A stretch of 64,000 nt of DNA from Palsa-360 sp963719875 (GCA_963719875.1 CAVRDJ010000002.1:2914001-2978000); one strand, 5' to 3'. Numbered from the stretch's first letter, positions 41,761-50,973 are shown. The notes: generated from the letters alone by a model not told the origin. Translations and numbers: made by a program.

Positions 41761-43677
41761 GTGTGGGACGCTCTTCGTGAAAAAAAGATAGGTGTGCGGA
41801 TCATGCTCGGAGTCGTCGTCGGGATTCTGGGGATCGGCATGTTGCTGTATCTCGTGCCCCAGGGCACCAACGATTTGAACAGCGCGGAGACGGTCGCCGA
41901 GGTGGGGAACCAGACGATCTCCGTCGTCGATGTCCAGAACAAATTGAGCAAGAATACCCGCGGCAGCCAGATTCCTGCTGCCCTCCAGCCGATTTATACT
42001 CAGCAGGCCCTCGACCAGTTGATTGAAGAAAAGATGCTGGCGCTCGAGGCCGACCGGATGGGGCTGCGCGTCTCGGACGAAGAGCACGCCGACCTGTTGA
42101 AGAAGCTGGTGCCGACGGCGTTTGCCGGCGACACGTTCATCGGCATGGACCGGTATAGCGCGGAAGTGCATGCACGCTTTCAGGTGACCGTCCCGGAGTT
42201 TGAAACCGAAGTGAAGGATGCTCTGCTCCAGCAGAAGTTCCAACAGCTCGTAACCGATGGCATCACGGCCAGTGATGACGAAGTGCGCGAGGAGTACCGC
42301 CGCGAGAATGAAAAGATCAAACTCGATTATGTCTTGATCAAGCCGGAGGATCTGCAGTCCAAAGTGGAAGTCTCGGACGCGGATCTGGCAGCCTACTTCG
42401 ACAAGAATAAGGCACAGTACGTGGTGCCGGAACGCAGGACCTTGCAATACGCCGTGCTAAGCCTCGCACAGCTTCGCCAGCGCTCCCAGGTGACCGAGGA
42501 CGATGAAAAGGTCTACTACCAAAGCCACATCGACCAATACCGACTGGAGGATCGGGCCCACGTTGCCCACATTCTCTTCAAGACCGTGGGTATGACCGAC
42601 GCCCAAGTCGCCGAGGTCAAGAAAAAAGCCGAGGACGCGCTCAACAAAGCCAAGCATGGCGGGAATTTCGCCGATCTGGCCAAGCAATTCTCCGAGGACA
42701 CGACTAAGGATAAGGGCGGCGACCTGGGCTGGATTGTACGAGGACAGACGGTTCCCGAATTTGAGGCCGCTGCGTTCAGCCTCCCCAAGGGATCGATATC
42801 GGACCTGGTGAAAACGCAGTACGGCTTCCACATTATCCAGGAAATTGATCGCGAATCCGCGCGCACCCAGGCGCTGGATGAAGTCAAAGCCAACATTGCC
42901 AATCAGTTGCAACAGGAAAGAGCGGAGCAGCTTGGCGAAACCGTTTCCACGCAAATTGCCGACGAAATCCGGCGCGGCGGCCGCGTCCCGATCGAAGATC
43001 TGGTCAAGAAATTCAACATGACGACGGGGGAAGCAAAGCTGGTTGAGGCGAATCAACCGCTTCCGGAACTTGGGAACGCGCCGGGCCTGATGGACAACAT
43101 CTTCCGTCAGCGAGTGGGCGATGTGGGCGCCCCGATCCACACGGATCTCGGCTATGTCGTTGTTTCCGTGAAGGAGATTCAGGCGGCGCACCCGGCGACT
43201 CTTGCGGAGGTTCACGACCGCGTGGCCGGGGACTACAGGCATGGAAAAGCGGTGGAGCTTGCAAAATCTCGCGCCGAGGAACTCGCCAAGCGTTCCAAAT
43301 CCGGTGAAAATTTCTCCGCGGCCGCTAAAGCCCTCGGTTTTGACGTAAAAACATCGGAACCCATCTCTCGAACGGGCTCGATTCCCGATGTTGGCAGCGC
43401 TAAGCAATTTGCTGCCTCGTTTACCCTGCAAGTCGGTCAGACCGGAGATCCGATCCCGCTCGGACAGAATTGGGCCGTCTATCGGGTCGCGCAACACGAT
43501 CCCGTCAATCAGGATGACTTCGCAAAGCAGAAGACCAAAATTGAGGAGCAAGTTTTGCAACGGAAACGGCAAACCGCCTACAATTTGTTCCGAACCGCGC
43601 TGAAAGCGCGCCTCCAGCAGGAGGGCCAATTGCACTTCAACCAAGAGAGTTTGAAACGTCTAATAAACCCCGCGTAA
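41761..43677 (+). CDS. Periplasmic peptidyl-prolyl isomerase (SurA/PpiD-like, SurA_N + parvulin)
   Basis: 638 residues from GTG 41761, with GGGAGG about 10 bases upstream. A membrane anchor at about 14-31 is followed by a SurA_N-like chaperone region (about 35-230: QALDQLIEEKMLALEADRMGLRVSDEE). A parvulin domain follows (about 262-360: RAHVAHILFKTVGMTDA, ADLAKQFSEDTTKDKGGDLGWIVRGQTVPEFEAAAF, and YGFHIIQEIDRE). The C-terminal 250 residues contain a second chaperone-like/parvulin-related region lacking an obvious active site. PpiD-like folding factors act in the periplasm on newly exported proteins. Transcription probably starts from the promoter at 41644. Confidence 0.92.
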   Translation: MWDALREKKIGVRIMLGVVVGILGIGMLLYLVPQGTNDLNSAETVAEVGNQTISVVDVQNKLSKNTRGSQIPAALQPIYTQQALDQLIEEKMLALEADRMGLRVSDEEHADLLKKLVPTAFAGDTFIGMDRYSAEVHARFQVTVPEFETEVKDALLQQKFQQLVTDGITASDDEVREEYRRENEKIKLDYVLIKPEDLQSKVEVSDADLAAYFDKNKAQYVVPERRTLQYAVLSLAQLRQRSQVTEDDEKVYYQSHIDQYRLEDRAHVAHILFKTVGMTDAQVAEVKKKAEDALNKAKHGGNFADLAKQFSEDTTKDKGGDLGWIVRGQTVPEFEAAAFSLPKGSISDLVKTQYGFHIIQEIDRESARTQALDEVKANIANQLQQERAEQLGETVSTQIADEIRRGGRVPIEDLVKKFNMTTGEAKLVEANQPLPELGNAPGLMDNIFRQRVGDVGAPIHTDLGYVVVSVKEIQAAHPATLAEVHDRVAGDYRHGKAVELAKSRAEELAKRSKSGENFSAAAKALGFDVKTSEPISRTGSIPDVGSAKQFAASFTLQVGQTGDPIPLGQNWAVYRVAQHDPVNQDDFAKQKTKIEEQVLQRKRQTAYNLFRTALKARLQQEGQLHFNQESLKRLINPA

Positions 43678-43745
43678 TCCTCATATTATAGAAAATAAAT
43701 GAGTTAACAGTTTGCTGACAAGGCTTGCTTTCGCTCTCGCCCTAA

Positions 43746-43765
43746 GCTAGCATATTTGTGCTAGC
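43746..43765. repeat. Small perfect hairpin after the foldase gene
   Basis: GCTAGCA-TATTTG-TGCTAGC forms a 7-bp stem with a 6-base loop. No T-run follows, so it is not a standard terminator. It may be an operator or a weak 3' end structure. Confidence 0.35.
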
Positions 43766-43966
43766 AGTCTTGGGCCCAACGCCAGGGGCCAGGATATTGA
43801 GGCTGTCACCTTCCCAGCGCTCATTGCTTCTCGTCGATTTGGTTCTTCTAATTCTGACCGTTTTTTTTCTTGAAGCACTGTCGGCGAGGCATTGTCAACA
43901 CATAGAAGTCTCTCTCGAACGGGTAGACCCCTAAGGGGCAACAAAGTTCAGTCATAGAGGTGCACC

Positions 43967-44389
43967 ATGCAGGGCAAGATGAATCATCGAAATGAATACC
44001 AATGCACGATTGAAGTGAATCAGAACGGGAAGTACTGCGTGCGCGTTCGAGCACAATTCGCTCGCAAGGCCTGGGTCTTACCCGTATATTTCCTGGCGTC
44101 CACGTTTGACCGCGCCATGCGCAAACTGGAACAGGTGCTGCAGTTCCTGCAGCAAAAGGAAGAACGCCTGTGGTTCTGGGGCGTCGAATACTCGGACGAC
44201 CCTAATTTTTCCGAGGAATTGGTCCGCGAAGCAGGGCTGCGGCTCGATCGCCGGGCCGAATTCCCGCGCCGGTCTGCCAACGTTGCCCTCTCGCCGGAAA
44301 AGCCCGTTCCCGCCGTATTGCTGGCTCCTGTTCGCCGGGGATTGGCACATTCAATCGACAACAGCCGGGTCAGCGCAGCGGGGGATTAA
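43967..44389 (+). CDS. Protein of unknown function (140 aa)
   Basis: 140 residues from ATG 43967, with GAGGTG as a ribosome site. It begins with an anti-parallel beta pattern (NEYQCTIEVNQNGKYCVRVRAQF) followed by a helix (DRAMRKLEQVLQFLQQKEERLWFWGVE) and a basic, Pro/Ala-rich tail. It is cytoplasmic by lack of a signal. I recognise no family. It is convergent with a small unknown gene 3 bases away. Confidence 0.55.
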   Translation: MQGKMNHRNEYQCTIEVNQNGKYCVRVRAQFARKAWVLPVYFLASTFDRAMRKLEQVLQFLQQKEERLWFWGVEYSDDPNFSEELVREAGLRLDRRAEFPRRSANVALSPEKPVPAVLLAPVRRGLAHSIDNSRVSAAGD

Positions 44390-44392
44390 GCC

Positions 44393-44668
44393 CTATTTTT
44401 CCCTCAATATTACTTCACCATTGCCGATGGGCTGGTCGTTCAACCAAAGGCGATATTTGTAGGAGCCCGGGTTTATGCCGGGGCGTGGTGGACCACTTTG
44501 CAGTTGGCGTCCCGGGGGGGCCTGGAAGACGTTGGATTGGAACGGGCAGCGGTTGGGATCGAACTGGACTTTCAGATTTCCTGTTTCCGATAGCCAGACG
44601 ACTTGCTCGTCCGGGCCAATCACGACAATTTCGGGGAGTACACCAACCAGGACCAGTTTTTCCGCCAT
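44393..44668 (-). CDS. Small protein of unknown function, possible cupredoxin-like
   Basis: About 91 residues from ATG 44668 (MAEKLVLVGVLPEIVVIG); a longer frame to 44764 is open but not convincing. The pattern is alternating hydrophobic beta strands (LPEIVVIGPDEQVVWLS, NLKVQFDPNRCPF, SYKYRLWLNDQPIGNGEVIL) with a single Cys and an Asn-Pro-Gly-rich loop. The closing GSYKYRLWLN resembles a plastocyanin/azurin-like edge, but no copper ligands are seen. The assignment is very tentative. The gene is convergent with the 43967 gene. Confidence 0.45.
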   Translation of the reverse strand: MAEKLVLVGVLPEIVVIGPDEQVVWLSETGNLKVQFDPNRCPFQSNVFQAPPGRQLQSGPPRPGINPGSYKYRLWLNDQPIGNGEVILREK

Positions 44669-44764
44669 CGATGCGCATTCCTCCGGGGCCACGCGAAGAT
44701 AGCACAGCACACCGCAGGCGCGCTTAGAGAATGTGTCTGCAAGGGTGAAGCGCGGTGCAAGCAC

Positions 44765-45123
44765 AGCTGCGGGACGGCGTCGGTCCTCTCTGTGTCCTTT
44801 GTGTTAAACGCTTTTGAATCTTCGCTGTCAATTCCGCGTCGTAAAATCTTTCAACACAGAGAACGCAGAGAAAAGCGGAGAAATTCCCTGACGCGAATTG
44901 AAGCAGCCTATTAGTCGATGATCGTTCGGACACAGCCATTTTGGCGGTTGCGCGGGGGCGGCGAATCGCGCAAACTAGATGCTGGTCAGGAGTTTAATTA
45001 AGAGAAATGTCCCGAAACGCGACCGGGGCAATCGCTTCTATCCACTGAACCATCTCCGATGGTCTGTGCGCCCATTTATAGATGTGCCGGTAAGATACCG
45101 CGTGAAAGCTGAGGTTTTAGGGC
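44765..45123. other. Intergenic region with a CACAGAG-type inverted repeat
   Basis: 359 bases with no convincing gene. At 44786-44880 two arms, TCTCTGTGTCCTTTGTGTT and AACACAGAGAACGCAGAG, form an imperfect inverted repeat of a second, unrelated repeat family. A related half-element lies at 46777-46807. Confidence 0.55.
44786..44880. repeat. CACAGAGAACGCAGAG-type inverted repeat
   Basis: Arms CTCTGTGTCCTTTGTGTT (44788 on) and AACACAGAGAACGCAGAG (44854 on) are partly complementary and separated by about 45 bases. It is different in sequence from the GTAG...CTAC elements. A matching fragment occurs at 46777. Confidence 0.6.
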
Positions 45124-46335
45124 ATGATGAATCCGATGGATGAATTGCGACCGCCGACGAGGCTGATGCTCACGCCCGGCCCTTCGTGCCTCAGCCCGCG
45201 CGTTTACCGCGCGTTGGCCACGCCGCTGGTGGGGCATGTCGATCCATGGTTCACCGAATTCATGGGCGGCGTTCAGGAGTTGTTGCGGCGCGTTTTCCAA
45301 ACCAAAAACAACATAACGTTCCCGATTTCCGCATCGGGAACCGGCGGTATTGAAACAGCGGTGGTGAACGCGCTTGAGCCCGGTGACGAGGCGATTGTCT
45401 GTGTGAATGGCATTTTTACCGCCCGAATGGCGGAAATAGGCGAGCGCACCGGCGCCAAGATTCACCGCGTCTCCGCTCCGATTGGCCGGACCGTGGACCC
45501 CGAGGATGTGCGCCGCGCCGGGCAAGGCCGCAAGATCAAGTTCGTCGGCCTCGCGCACGGAGAAACCTCCAGCGGCGTCATCACGAAGATCGAACCCTTT
45601 CGCACGGTCGCCGATGAACTCGGCGCGCTCCTGGTCGTGGACAGTGTCGCCACGCTCGGCGGCGTGCCACTCGACGTGGACCGCCAGCGGATCGATATCT
45701 GCTTCAGCGGAACGCAGAAAGCCATCAGCGCCCCGCCGGGCATGGCGCCCATCACGGTGAACGCGCGCGTTGTGGATATGCTGCGCAACCGAAAGACGAA
45801 AGTGCAGAGTTGGTATTTTGACCTTACTACCGTGATGAATTACTGGGGGAAGGAACGGACGTACCACCACACGCCGCCCATTTCCCTGATTTACGCGCTG
45901 CATGAAGCTTTGCGGATCGTTCTGGAAGAAGGGCTCGAGGCTGGTTGGGAACGCCACCGGCAAAATCAGGCGGCGCTGGTCGCGGGTCTGGAAGCGATGG
46001 GCATTCGCCCCTTCGTCGAGAACCCCGAGGACCGCCTGCCGACCGTCACCGCCGTCTATATTCCCAGCGGTATCGATGGCGATAAGGCGCGTGGGCGCCT
46101 GCTGAATGAATTCAATATTGAAATCTCCGGAGGGCTCGGGGCTATCAAGACCACGACATGGCGCATCGGCCTGATGGGATACTCCAGCCAGCGCGCCAAT
46201 GTGCTTCTCTTCCTGGATGTGCTTGAGAGAGTCCTTCTCGACCAGGGCATGAAGCTGCCCATCGGCGCCGGCATCGCGGCGGCGGCCGGTAGTTACGCGC
46301 ATGCCGAGCCTGTCACAGCCGGCCTGGGAAAGTAG
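45124..46335 (+). CDS. PLP-dependent aminotransferase, alanine-glyoxylate/serine-glyoxylate type
   Basis: 403 residues of the class V family. The Gly-rich TPGPSCLSPRVYRA start, SASGTGGIETAVVN phosphate region, VDSVATLGGVPLDVDR aspartate block, and FSGTQKAISAPPG holding the PLP-lysine (Lys in TQKAIS) are visible. It transaminates glyoxylate to glycine, or related 2-oxo acids, using an amino donor such as alanine or serine. The family is often involved in photorespiration-type or purine/glyoxylate metabolism; its physiological donor is unknown here. The next gene starts 4 bases after its stop. Confidence 0.92.
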   Translation: MMNPMDELRPPTRLMLTPGPSCLSPRVYRALATPLVGHVDPWFTEFMGGVQELLRRVFQTKNNITFPISASGTGGIETAVVNALEPGDEAIVCVNGIFTARMAEIGERTGAKIHRVSAPIGRTVDPEDVRRAGQGRKIKFVGLAHGETSSGVITKIEPFRTVADELGALLVVDSVATLGGVPLDVDRQRIDICFSGTQKAISAPPGMAPITVNARVVDMLRNRKTKVQSWYFDLTTVMNYWGKERTYHHTPPISLIYALHEALRIVLEEGLEAGWERHRQNQAALVAGLEAMGIRPFVENPEDRLPTVTAVYIPSGIDGDKARGRLLNEFNIEISGGLGAIKTTTWRIGLMGYSSQRANVLLFLDVLERVLLDQGMKLPIGAGIAAAAGSYAHAEPVTAGLGK

Positions 46336-46339
46336 AAAA

Positions 46340-46714
46340 ATGAGCACCGGGATAGGAATGCCAAATCTGGGCGCGATGAGCCAATTCGTGGGGGAATTTG
46401 ACGTTACCTCGCGGCTGACTGACCGCAACTATCACTGCCGGTTTTCGCACCTGTGGAACGGCATAGCCACTCGCCATAGCGACACGGTGGACACAAAATT
46501 CCTGGTGGACGGCCAAGGATCGATTGTGGGCCTGGCGCATCCCGGAATTGTTCAATTCACGGCCATGTCCGGGCGCGATATTTCGGACCGCGAAGCGAGC
46601 TATGTCGCCGCCCAGTATCTGCGCGAGCAACTCGAGCAGGAAGACGAGCGGCCGCTCTACGACGTTTCCGCGGCGGATGTTTTGCGCATTATTGCACTTC
46701 TCGGAATTAAGTGA
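46340..46714 (+). CDS. Unknown 124-residue protein coupled to the aminotransferase
   Basis: 124 residues from ATG 46340, which is 4 bases after the aminotransferase stop, so it is likely in the same operon. It has no signal peptide. Segments include FVGEFDVTSRLTDRNYHCRFSHLWN, LVDGQGSIVGLAHPGIVQF, AASYVAAQYLREQLEQE and a C-terminal LYDVSAADVLRIIALLG. I recognise no family. A regulatory or accessory role for the aminotransferase is a guess from coupling. Confidence 0.55.
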   Translation: MSTGIGMPNLGAMSQFVGEFDVTSRLTDRNYHCRFSHLWNGIATRHSDTVDTKFLVDGQGSIVGLAHPGIVQFTAMSGRDISDREASYVAAQYLREQLEQEDERPLYDVSAADVLRIIALLGIK

Positions 46715-46776
46715 GCGTGATTGTGATGTGGGACTCGTGAACGCCGTCTACCCTCTTTTCCCGTCTCTCTTGAATT

Positions 46777-46807
46777 TCTCTGTATTCTCTGTGTCCTCTG
46801 CGTTGAA
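46777..46807. repeat. CACAGAG-family half element
   Basis: TCTCTGTATTCTCTGTGTCC followed by TCTGCGTTGAA repeats the sequence of the left arm at 44788 (CTCTGTGTCCTTTGTGTT, imperfect). Only one arm is found here. Confidence 0.5.
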
Positions 46808-46837
46808 GTTTTTTCCGATTGAGTAGCAGAAACGCAA

Positions 46838-46996
46838 TTACGCGTCGGAGAGCGATTCGTCAAATCCGGCCGAGGGTTCCGGCAATTCTCCGGACTCGAG
46901 GATCGCCCCGCAGTCCAGGCATTCCACATATTCCGCGTCGGAATCCTTGGCGATGAGTCGCGTGCGGGAATGTCGGCAGGGCGCGGGTTCGTTCAT
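46838..46996 (-). CDS. 52-residue Cys-rich small protein
   Basis: A 52-codon gene too short for routine ORF calls. ATG 46996 is preceded by AGGAG with 7 bases spacing, a strong ribosome site. The protein has a CRHSRTRL motif, an acidic middle (IAKDSDAEYVE), a CLDC pair and an acidic C-terminus. Cys7/His9 and Cys26/Cys29 could form one zinc-binding site, so a tiny zinc-finger-like regulator or chaperone is possible. It is unclassified. It lies between the 124-aa protein and the divergent AI-2E permease gene. Confidence 0.7.
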   Translation of the reverse strand: MNEPAPCRHSRTRLIAKDSDAEYVECLDCGAILESGELPEPSAGFDESLSDA

Positions 46997-47123
46997 ACGA
47001 TTACTCCTAAGCTTCCCCGATCATAACACGAGCCCTTGCACGCAAGGCCGGGCTTGATCTCGAACGAAACTCCCAAAATGTCCGCACCTGAGTTATAAGT
47101 GGAAGCTAGTAGTCGTTCGATGT

Positions 47124-48215
47124 GTGAAACGCCAGGGAGTTCCATCCGCCGTGGTTCAAAATGCCGAGACTCGCTTTAGCAACGTCTTGTTCTACGGCGT
47201 CGTGTTGTGCCTGGCCTATCTGGTGTTTCGAGTCTTTCAGCCGTTTCTCGTGCCACTGGGGTGGGCGGCTGTATTTGGGGTCATCTTCTATTCCCTGAAC
47301 AAGCGATTCGAACGCAAATGGGGCCGCACGCAATCGGCCGTTCTGATCACTTTGGGCGTGACCCTGATTTTAATCGTTCCCGTGCTCCTGCTCGCCGCGA
47401 TGTTTGTCCGCGAAGGGATCGCTGCGGCACGGGATATCCAGGGAGCGATGGCGGGCGGAGGGTACGGCTGGTTGAGCCACGCATGGGAATGGCTTACTTC
47501 CAGAATCGCGGCGCAAGGGGTAACCGTGGATTTGCCGAGCCTCGTGCGCCAGGGCGCCAGCCAGGCCGGGGAATACATGGCTACGGAGCTTGGCGCGGTG
47601 ATCCGGAATATCGTTTTGTTCTTGTTCGAACTATTTGTCATGCTCTTTGCGTTGTTCTACTTCCTTCGGGATGGCGATTCGATGTTGGACCGCTTCCGGC
47701 ATTTTTTGCCGTTCGAGGAGACGATGACGGAGCGGATGCTGGCGGAGGCCCGCGAACTGATTTTCGCCAGTGTCACAACGAGCCTGGTAATCGCGTCCGT
47801 CCAGGGGATCATCTGCGGCGGAGCTTTTGCCGTTGTGGGCTTGGGCTCGCCCATCTTCTGGGGCGTGGTCATGGGATTTTTGTCGTTGCTTCCGGTTGTG
47901 GGCGCATGGCCGGTCTGGATTCCCGCGGCGATCTGGCTATTTTCGACGGGGCACTCTGGCCGCGCGCTTATCTTGATTGGTATTTGCGGCGCCCTGGGCG
48001 CCACGATCGACAATATCTTGCGCCCGGTGCTCCTCGGCGGACGCGCTTCGCTGAACGGATTGCTGGTGTTCATCAGCGTGCTGGGCGGCATCGCTGTGTT
48101 CGGCGTGCTGGGCGTCGTCCTGGGGCCGATCGTGGTGGCAACCGCCGTCGGGATTCTGGACGTGTATTCTGGAACGGTTGTAGCTGAGAACGTACCCGAT
48201 GCTCCGGTGATGTAA
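47124..48215 (+). CDS. AI-2E family transporter (YdiK/TqsA-like)
   Basis: 363 residues from a GTG start at 47124. About eight transmembrane segments are visible, e.g. VLFYGVVLCLAYLVF, AVLITLGVTLILIVPVLLLA, NIVLFLFELFVMLFALFYFL, and the closing LLVFISVLGGIAVFGVLGVVLGP. The FYFLRDG-D motif near residue 175 is typical of the AI-2E transporter family. Members export quorum-sensing molecule AI-2 or other small molecules; the substrate here cannot be known. The spacing to the small gene is 127 bases in divergent orientation. Confidence 0.9.
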   Translation: MKRQGVPSAVVQNAETRFSNVLFYGVVLCLAYLVFRVFQPFLVPLGWAAVFGVIFYSLNKRFERKWGRTQSAVLITLGVTLILIVPVLLLAAMFVREGIAAARDIQGAMAGGGYGWLSHAWEWLTSRIAAQGVTVDLPSLVRQGASQAGEYMATELGAVIRNIVLFLFELFVMLFALFYFLRDGDSMLDRFRHFLPFEETMTERMLAEARELIFASVTTSLVIASVQGIICGGAFAVVGLGSPIFWGVVMGFLSLLPVVGAWPVWIPAAIWLFSTGHSGRALILIGICGALGATIDNILRPVLLGGRASLNGLLVFISVLGGIAVFGVLGVVLGPIVVATAVGILDVYSGTVVAENVPDAPVM

Positions 48216-48352
48216 TGGGCCGGTCTCTTCGCGTGCCTCCATCAATTATTTGGGAAAGAGGATCTCGTCCATTTGCAGATGCTGGAAATTGTAACTGTAG
48301 CGCCTATGCACCCGCCGTCTTGCCTGTGCTAGAGTAGCGCGCCTGAGGTCAC

Positions 48353-48427
48353 GTAGGACCGGCTTCTGCCTGTCACCGGGGCTGTAGACATGTAAGCGAA
48401 AACCAGACAGGCTGAAGCCTGTCCTAC
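48353..48427. repeat. Dispersed inverted repeat, GTAGGAC/TTCTGCCTG type
   Basis: The left arm is GTAGGACCGGCTTCTGCCTG and the right arm CAGGCTGAAGCCTGTCCTAC. It is close to the element at 22778. It lies between the AI-2E gene and the LonB-like gene, ending 17 bases before its ATG. Confidence 0.85.
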
Positions 48428-48444
48428 TTGGCGAAGATTCTACG

Positions 48445-50904
48445 ATGGCTACTAAAACCATGACTTTGCTCGCTGGGTTGCCTCCCGAAAAACTTCGGTG
48501 GAGGTGCGATCCCGCAACTATTCCGTTTGCAACCACAGCCGAGGCCGAGCCGGTGAAGGAGTTGCTCGGGCAGGAGCGCGCTTTCCGCGCCTTAAAAATG
48601 GGCGTCGAGCTCAACGCGCCCGGATTTAATATTTTTGTGTGCGGTCTTGCGGGAACGAGCCGGGGCGGCACGATTACGCATCTGATCGATCAGATCCATC
48701 CTCCCGCGAAAGCCTCGCTCGATCGTTGCTACGTCAATAATTTCAAGAGTCCGGACCGGCCTCGTCTTTTGGCGCTGCCGCGCGGACAGGCCAACGGATT
48801 CAAGAAGGACATGCAGAGCGGCATCGAATTTCTGCGGCGGCGAATTCCGCAAGTGTTCGAGGGCGAGCCCTTCCAGCGGCAAAAAGGGCGCATCGTGGAC
48901 CGCTTCACCGTCCGGGAAAAAGAATTGATGGATGACTTCACGCGCCGCATCGCCCGCGAGCAATTTGCGCTGGGCCACATGCAGGTCGGGGCCGTCGCGC
49001 TGCCGGAAATTTTCCCGGTCCTCGAAGGGCAGATGGTGCCGATCGAAGATATCCCGAAAATGGTGCACGAAGGCAAGCTGGAAACAATGGTGGCCGAAGA
49101 CTTGGAGCGCAAGTACGAACAATTCCGGCAGGAATTCACCGTCGTTTACCGCAAGACGCTGACGTTGTCGCGCGAACTGGCCAGCGAACTGAGCTACCTG
49201 GAACAGGAAGCGGCCTCGGTGCTGGTCGACGGATTCATCGAGGAACTGAAGGAAAAATATTCCGGCAACCTGGTGGCCGAATATCTCGAAGAAGTCCGCC
49301 ACAACATTCTCGACAACCTCGAACCGTTCAAGGAGCGGGAAGGCGAGGAAGAGCCAGGCGGAGCGCCGCCTACGCCGGATGGCGGCCCGCGTTCCTCGTC
49401 GACCGAGCGCGATCCGTTTCGCGTGTACGGCGTCAATGTGATTCTCGCGCACAATGAAGAAGATCGTTCCTCGGTCATTTTTGAAACGACGCCAACGTAT
49501 ACGAATCTTTTCGGCACGATCCAGCGGAGCTATGACTCGCGCGGCGGCTGGAATTCGGATTTCATGGATTTGCGTCCGGGGTCGCTGCTTCGCGCGGATG
49601 GCGGTTTTCTGGTGATGTACGCGTATGACGCGCTGACCGAAGCCGGAGTATGGCGCACGCTCAAACGCATGCTGAATCACTCGAAGCTCGAGATTCAGCC
49701 CTTGGAGATGTTCTTTCCGTTTGGGACCTCGGCGCTCAAGCCCGAGCCCATCGACATCGACGTGAAAATTATTTTGATCGGCGACCGGCACATGTACGAA
49801 GTGCTGTACGAATTCGAGGAGGACTTCCGCAAAATCTTCAAAGTGCGCGTGGAATTCGACGAGGAAATGGTGATGAGCGATGCGGTCGTGCGCCATTATG
49901 GCGACCGGCTGCGCCAGCTCTCCGAACAGGAACATATCGGTCCCTTTGACCGCACCGCCGTTGCCACCATGCTGGAGTACGGAGTGCGCCTGGCCGGACG
50001 CCGCAACAAAGTGACCGCGCGATTTCCGGAACTGGCGGATTTGGCACGCGAGGCGGCTTACATCGCGCGGCAGGAGGGCGCCGCGCTGGTGAACGCCCTG
50101 CACGTTCGGCGCGCCCGCGAAGCGCGCATCGAACGGCACAACCTCACCGAAACCAAGATCCGGGAAATGATCGAAGAGGGCACGCTGCTGATTGAAACCG
50201 ACGGCGCGCGCGTGGGCCAAGTCAATGGCCTCAGCGTTCTGGAAATCGGCGGCTATGCATTCGGCAAACCCGTGCGCATCACGGCTTCGGCGGCGCTCGG
50301 CAAAACGGGACTGATTAACGTCGAGCGGGAAGCGAACCTGAGCGGCAGCTTTCACGATAAGGGCATGCAAATCATTGCCGGATACTTGCGCACCAAATTC
50401 GCGCAGGATAAGCCGCTTTCGCTGGCGGCCAGCATTTGTTTCGAGCAATCCTACAGCGGCGTCGACGGGGACAGCGCCAGCTCGACTGAAATTTATGCGC
50501 TGCTTTCCGCGCTCTCCGGATTGCCCATCCGCCAGGACATTGCTGTGACAGGCTCGGTCAGCCAGCAGGGCGACATTCAGCCCATCGGCGGCGTCAATCA
50601 GAAGATCGAGGGATTCTTTGACGTGTGCCGTGTGAAATCAGGGCTGACGGGCCGCCAGGGTGTGATGATTCCGTCCGAGAATATTGAAGACTTGATGCTG
50701 CGCGACGATGTGATCGAAGCCGTTGCCGCGGGCAAGTTTCATATCCTGCCGGTTACCTCTCTGGAGGAAGGAATCGAAATTCTGACCGGTGTGAAAGCCG
50801 GGCGCCGCGATTCAAATGGAGCGTTCGAGCCCGATACGGTGTACGCGCAAGTGGACCGGCGCCTCCACGAAATGGCCACGACCCTCAAGGCCTTCGAATC
50901 GTAG
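48445..50904 (+). CDS. LonB-like ATP-dependent protease (AAA_32 family)
   Basis: 819 residues. The N-terminal half (about 20-380) is an AAA-type module with the non-standard nucleotide loop GLAGTSRGGTI near 67 (AAA_32 family members typically show such variants). A helical insertion follows (about 100-320), then the AAA core with a sensor region (IDIDVKIILIGDRHMYEVLYE), and a Lon protease domain at about 580-790. The catalytic dyad is Ser677 (DGDSASSTEIYA) and Lys720 (GGVNQKIEGFF). It probably degrades damaged or regulatory proteins. Both the dyad and the length fit the family; substrates are unknown. Confidence 0.93.
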   Translation: MATKTMTLLAGLPPEKLRWRCDPATIPFATTAEAEPVKELLGQERAFRALKMGVELNAPGFNIFVCGLAGTSRGGTITHLIDQIHPPAKASLDRCYVNNFKSPDRPRLLALPRGQANGFKKDMQSGIEFLRRRIPQVFEGEPFQRQKGRIVDRFTVREKELMDDFTRRIAREQFALGHMQVGAVALPEIFPVLEGQMVPIEDIPKMVHEGKLETMVAEDLERKYEQFRQEFTVVYRKTLTLSRELASELSYLEQEAASVLVDGFIEELKEKYSGNLVAEYLEEVRHNILDNLEPFKEREGEEEPGGAPPTPDGGPRSSSTERDPFRVYGVNVILAHNEEDRSSVIFETTPTYTNLFGTIQRSYDSRGGWNSDFMDLRPGSLLRADGGFLVMYAYDALTEAGVWRTLKRMLNHSKLEIQPLEMFFPFGTSALKPEPIDIDVKIILIGDRHMYEVLYEFEEDFRKIFKVRVEFDEEMVMSDAVVRHYGDRLRQLSEQEHIGPFDRTAVATMLEYGVRLAGRRNKVTARFPELADLAREAAYIARQEGAALVNALHVRRAREARIERHNLTETKIREMIEEGTLLIETDGARVGQVNGLSVLEIGGYAFGKPVRITASAALGKTGLINVEREANLSGSFHDKGMQIIAGYLRTKFAQDKPLSLAASICFEQSYSGVDGDSASSTEIYALLSALSGLPIRQDIAVTGSVSQQGDIQPIGGVNQKIEGFFDVCRVKSGLTGRQGVMIPSENIEDLMLRDDVIEAVAAGKFHILPVTSLEEGIEILTGVKAGRRDSNGAFEPDTVYAQVDRRLHEMATTLKAFES

Positions 50905-50973
50905 TAAATAATTGAAAACGGAAAAACCACTGACAGAAAAGCCTGCGGGACAACTTTGACTTGTAAGGTCTCT

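Noticed and set aside
48592..50448. A 618-codon open frame on the minus strand opposite the LonB-like gene
   Set aside because: Shadow of the protease gene in a GC-rich sequence; no known domain and unlike real proteins in composition.
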